Position numbers and translations under genes: made by a program. Below, one piece after another: positions 62,301-64,000 of a DNA stretch of 64,000 nucleotides. The stretch's first letter is position 1; each line of letters opens with the position of its first letter. The notes under the pieces were generated by a model. The model was not told where the DNA came from. It did no database searches and was given only the letters and a program-made list of their open reading frames with translations. Source of the DNA: Pegea sp. RAD2-039. Lineage: Eukaryota > Chordata > Thaliacea > Salpida > Salpidae. Location: the NCBI GenBank assembly GCA_034620365.1, contig JAQGEQ010000090.1:620001-684000 (forward strand), given 5' to 3'.

Positions 62301-63903
62301 GGAAAGCGATGAAAAAGTAGAAAATGAAGCGACCACTAATTTATGGGATAAATGTTGGTGTCCTCTTCTACAAGGCATGGCTAGGTGATTGATCTTTAAG
62401 ATCTTATCTATGATCCTCTTAACTTCATCTGATCCACATCTTCACCTGATCTTTATCTAATCTTCACCTGATCCTCATCTTCATTTGATCCACATCTTCA
62501 CCTGATCTTCATTTGATCCACATCTTTATCTAATCCTTATCTTCATCTGATCCACATCTTTATCTAATCTTCATCTGATCCACATCTTCATCTAATCTTC
62601 ATCTGATCCACATCTTCACCCGATCCACATCTTCACCTGATCTTCATCTAATCTTCATTTGATCCACATCTTCATCTGATCCACATCTTCACCTGATCTT
62701 CATCTGATCCACATCTTCATCTGATTCTTATCGTTTCTTCTTCAGATTATGTTGTGACGCGCGTAGACAAGTCCGACAGTCAGCATTCACATTCCTACAA
62801 AGAGCTCTTCTAAATCACGATCTTCACAACTTAACAGGCAAAGAATGGGAATCCTGTTTCAACAAGGTATTTAATAAACCTGATTCTCTAAAAGCTACAA
62901 ATAAACTTCAAGTTAAACTCTCAACTAATCTCAGGTTTTATTTCCTCTCCTCACAAAACTTCTCGAAAACGTGAGTCCCGTAGATCCAGAAGGAATGGAA
63001 GAGACGCGTATGAGAGGATCAACTCTTCTCTCAAAAGTACCAACAATCTTACATCTTCAATCATCTAACTTTAATCTTTCAAGGTCTTCCTCCAACATCT
63101 AACACCTCTTCTTAATCTTCCAACTTTCACTGCTCTCTGGTTAACTATTCTGGACTTTATGGACAAATACATGCATATAGGGAAACGGGATCTACTTGTA
63201 TGATCTTCATCTCAAAGATCGCTTTTTCATCACTTTTTTTTCAGTTTGAAGCGATTCCAGAGTCTTTGAAGAATATGTTGTTGGTGATGCACACAAACGG
63301 GATCTTTCACTCTTCGGATACAGTCTCAGGACACACATCTCTTTGGGATGTAACGTGGGAACGGATCAACTTCTTCCTCCCAAATCTCAAAAACGAGATC
63401 TTTAAATCCCCGTCACCAGGTTACAAACTGAATGACGTCATCAATCGTCGCGTCATTGACGCTTTTTTTAGAACCGAAGAAAAGTGAACTTGTAGCTCCG
63501 AAACCAGCGGAAGTGATACGCGATAGCGCTTTACAGATGATGCCAGCTCCTGGTCCTTTCCCTGTTACCCCTCTTGTAGGAGAAGAGATTACAGCGCCAC
63601 CTGCTGGTATCATTCCAACTCAAATACCGAAGTTGACGCCTCCTTCTAGTTTGAATACGATGATACCTACTGGGTTACCAGCTACTAGTTTGAAGAACTC
63701 AGCATCTACTGGAGCTCCTGTAGCTACTAATATCGTGAGTGATCTTCACTTGGATCTACTATCTAATCTTCATCATCTTTTTTCAGCTTATGAACTCAAG
63801 TCCTCCTACTTTCATGGTGCACCCTCTAGTGGCAGCACCTGCAGTCTTTCAACAGCTTCCTACTCCTGTTCCAACATCATCACCAGCGACTGACAACAAC
63901 TAA
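53308..63903 (+). CDS. Gbf1: GBF1/GARZ-type large Arf guanine-nucleotide exchange factor
   Basis: Sec7-domain GEF activating Arf1 at the cis-Golgi/ERGIC for COPI recruitment. 38 exons, all in phase, 1775 residues (human about 1859). Exons: 53308-53393, 53589-53677, 54149-54280, 54329-54447, 54498-54606, 54882-54997, 55059-55183, 55240-55331, 55380-55486, 55536-55658, 55708-55832, 55880-56015, 56070-56168, 56218-56412, 56467-56703, 56761-56963, 57018-57141, 57223-57404, 57453-57578, 57979-58110, 58159-58258, 58305-58540, 59168-59357, 59407-59540, 59590-59797, 59846-60044, 60415-60527, 61103-61144, 61275-61476, 61928-62063, 62110-62188, 62245-62384, 62746-62866, 62935-63036, 63084-63197, 63245-63419, 63472-63734, 63787-63903. 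DCB ([17 protein letters not shown]), HUS ([16 protein letters not shown]), Sec7 from about 631 (GTEQFNQKP) with catalytic Glu723 in [10 protein letters not shown] and [10 protein letters not shown], then HDS1-3 ([12 protein letters not shown]-like [17 protein letters not shown]) and a Pro-rich end. Ala and Met residues linked to brefeldin A binding in human GBF1 are kept. Intron 56704-56760 (57 nt) is stopless and in frame. Confidence 0.96.
57179..57186. promoter_or_regulatory. CRE-type palindrome in Gbf1 intron 17
   Basis: Exact TGACGTCA in the middle of the 81-nt intron 57142-57222, which splits the Sec7 domain. Confidence 0.45.
57603..57960 (+). repeat. Intronic tandem array, Gbf1 intron 19
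   Basis: Degenerate tandem units of the TGATCCTCATCTTCATC type fill the intron between exons 19 and 20. No AG is seen from the array start to the splice acceptor TTTATAG at 57978, while CTGAT or CTAAT recurs about every 11-20 nt. Confidence 0.9.
58585..59155 (+). repeat. Intronic tandem array, Gbf1 intron 22 (longest)
   Basis: About 570 nt of the same unit in the 627-nt intron 58541-59167. I find no AG anywhere in the intron before the terminal CTTGTAG. Unit variants exchange CTGAT, CTAAT and CCTGA but stay pyrimidine-rich in the same strand as transcription. Higher-order periodicity is visible (the block TTTATCTAATCCTCACCTGA occurs twice). Confidence 0.9.
59575..59838. promoter_or_regulatory. 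CRE-type palindromes in Gbf1 introns 24 and 25
   Basis: TGACGTCA at 59575-59582 (49-nt intron 59541-59589) and at 59831-59838 (48-nt intron 59798-59845; extended palindrome TGATGACGTCATCA). The second lies 7 nt from the acceptor, so the palindrome overlaps where the pyrimidine tract would be. Confidence 0.5.
60045..60400 (+). repeat. Intronic tandem array, Gbf1 intron 26
   Basis: Same unit as the other Gbf1 arrays, starting directly at the splice donor. One internal CAG occurs at about 60400, shortly before the acceptor TTTACAG at 60414, giving a possible alternative 3' splice site. Confidence 0.88.
61478..61920 (+). repeat. Intronic tandem array, Gbf1 intron 29
   Basis: A distinct sub-variant dominates here, CATCTGATCTTTGTCTAATCT, with regular alternation of CTGAT and CTAAT. 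No AG before the acceptor GATTCAG at 61927. The array has evidently expanded locally from a different founder unit than in introns 22 and 32. Confidence 0.88.
62194..62201. promoter_or_regulatory. CRE-type palindrome in Gbf1 intron 31
   Basis: TGACGTCA overlapping the 5' part of the 56-nt intron 62189-62244, five nt after the start of the GTATG donor. Confidence 0.45.
62405..62735 (+). repeat. Intronic tandem array, Gbf1 intron 32
   Basis: Another sub-variant, CATCTGATCCACATCTTCAC, again with no AG between about 62405 and the acceptor TTCTTCAG at 62745. CTGAT/CTAAT motifs recur in every unit. Confidence 0.88.
63433..63440. promoter_or_regulatory. CRE-type palindrome in Gbf1 intron 36
   Basis: TGACGTCA in the centre of the 52-nt intron 63420-63471, followed by CGTCATTGACG, a second related inverted repeat. 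Confidence 0.45.
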
Positions 63904-64000
63904 TTTATTATTTTTCTTTTAATGTACAAATTATCGCTTTCTTCAATTTGTTTTTCATCATTTAATCATCTTCATATGTTTTGGTGTTAGCAAACTTCTA

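Overview
The window is nuclear DNA of an invertebrate animal. The genes are split by many spliceosomal introns, often only 46-60 nt long. They use the standard code, sit in very AT-rich DNA, and include metazoan-specific genes (R-Smad, MTP, CDK4/6, HACE1, fascin). An arginine-kinase-type phosphagen kinase argues against a vertebrate. The lineage cannot be fixed from sequence alone; sponge, cnidarian or lophotrochozoan would all fit. All gene models were built by hand from splice signals, reading-frame continuity and family similarity.

Layout: (1) 20-2908, minus strand, 5' half of a Smad2/3 gene running off the left edge. (2) 5552-10462, plus, complete 20-exon microsomal triglyceride transfer protein large subunit, 899 codons. 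(3) 10.9-11.8 kb, minus, dead non-LTR retrotransposon. (4) 12-17.9 kb, almost featureless AT-rich DNA apart from a more mixed-composition patch at 15.86-16.2 kb, a likely promoter or first exon for the next gene. (5) 17901-25704, plus, CDK4/6 kinase with a 275-residue Ser-rich tail. (6) 25.7-30 kb, SINE-like and LINE-tail repeats. (7) 30062-35806, plus, HACE1, ankyrin-HECT ubiquitin ligase. (8) 36.85-37.7 kb, frameshifted Gag/protease relic of an LTR retrotransposon. (9) 39210-42453, minus, complete fascin gene. (10) 43-49 kb, a repeat and relic yard: histone H2A 3' fragment, LINE pieces, and a decayed inverted copy of the fascin promoter plus first exon. (11) 49159-50718, plus, arginine kinase with acidic C-terminal repeats. 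(12) 51.5 kb, zinc-finger relic. (13) 53308-63903, plus, complete 38-exon GBF1/GARZ Arf-GEF, 1775 aa.

The genes belong to unrelated pathways (TGF-beta signalling, lipoprotein assembly, cell cycle, ubiquitin, actin bundling, energy buffering, Golgi traffic); nothing suggests an operon. The most unusual features are non-coding. First, sense-oriented tandem arrays with a TGATCYTCATCTTCATC-like unit lie in introns of Gbf1 (five) and Mttp (one); they lack AG dinucleotides and are full of branch-point-like CTRAY motifs. Second, the palindrome TGACGTCA occurs ten times, nine of them inside introns of three genes. Third, the fascin promoter has an inverted decayed copy just upstream of arginine kinase.
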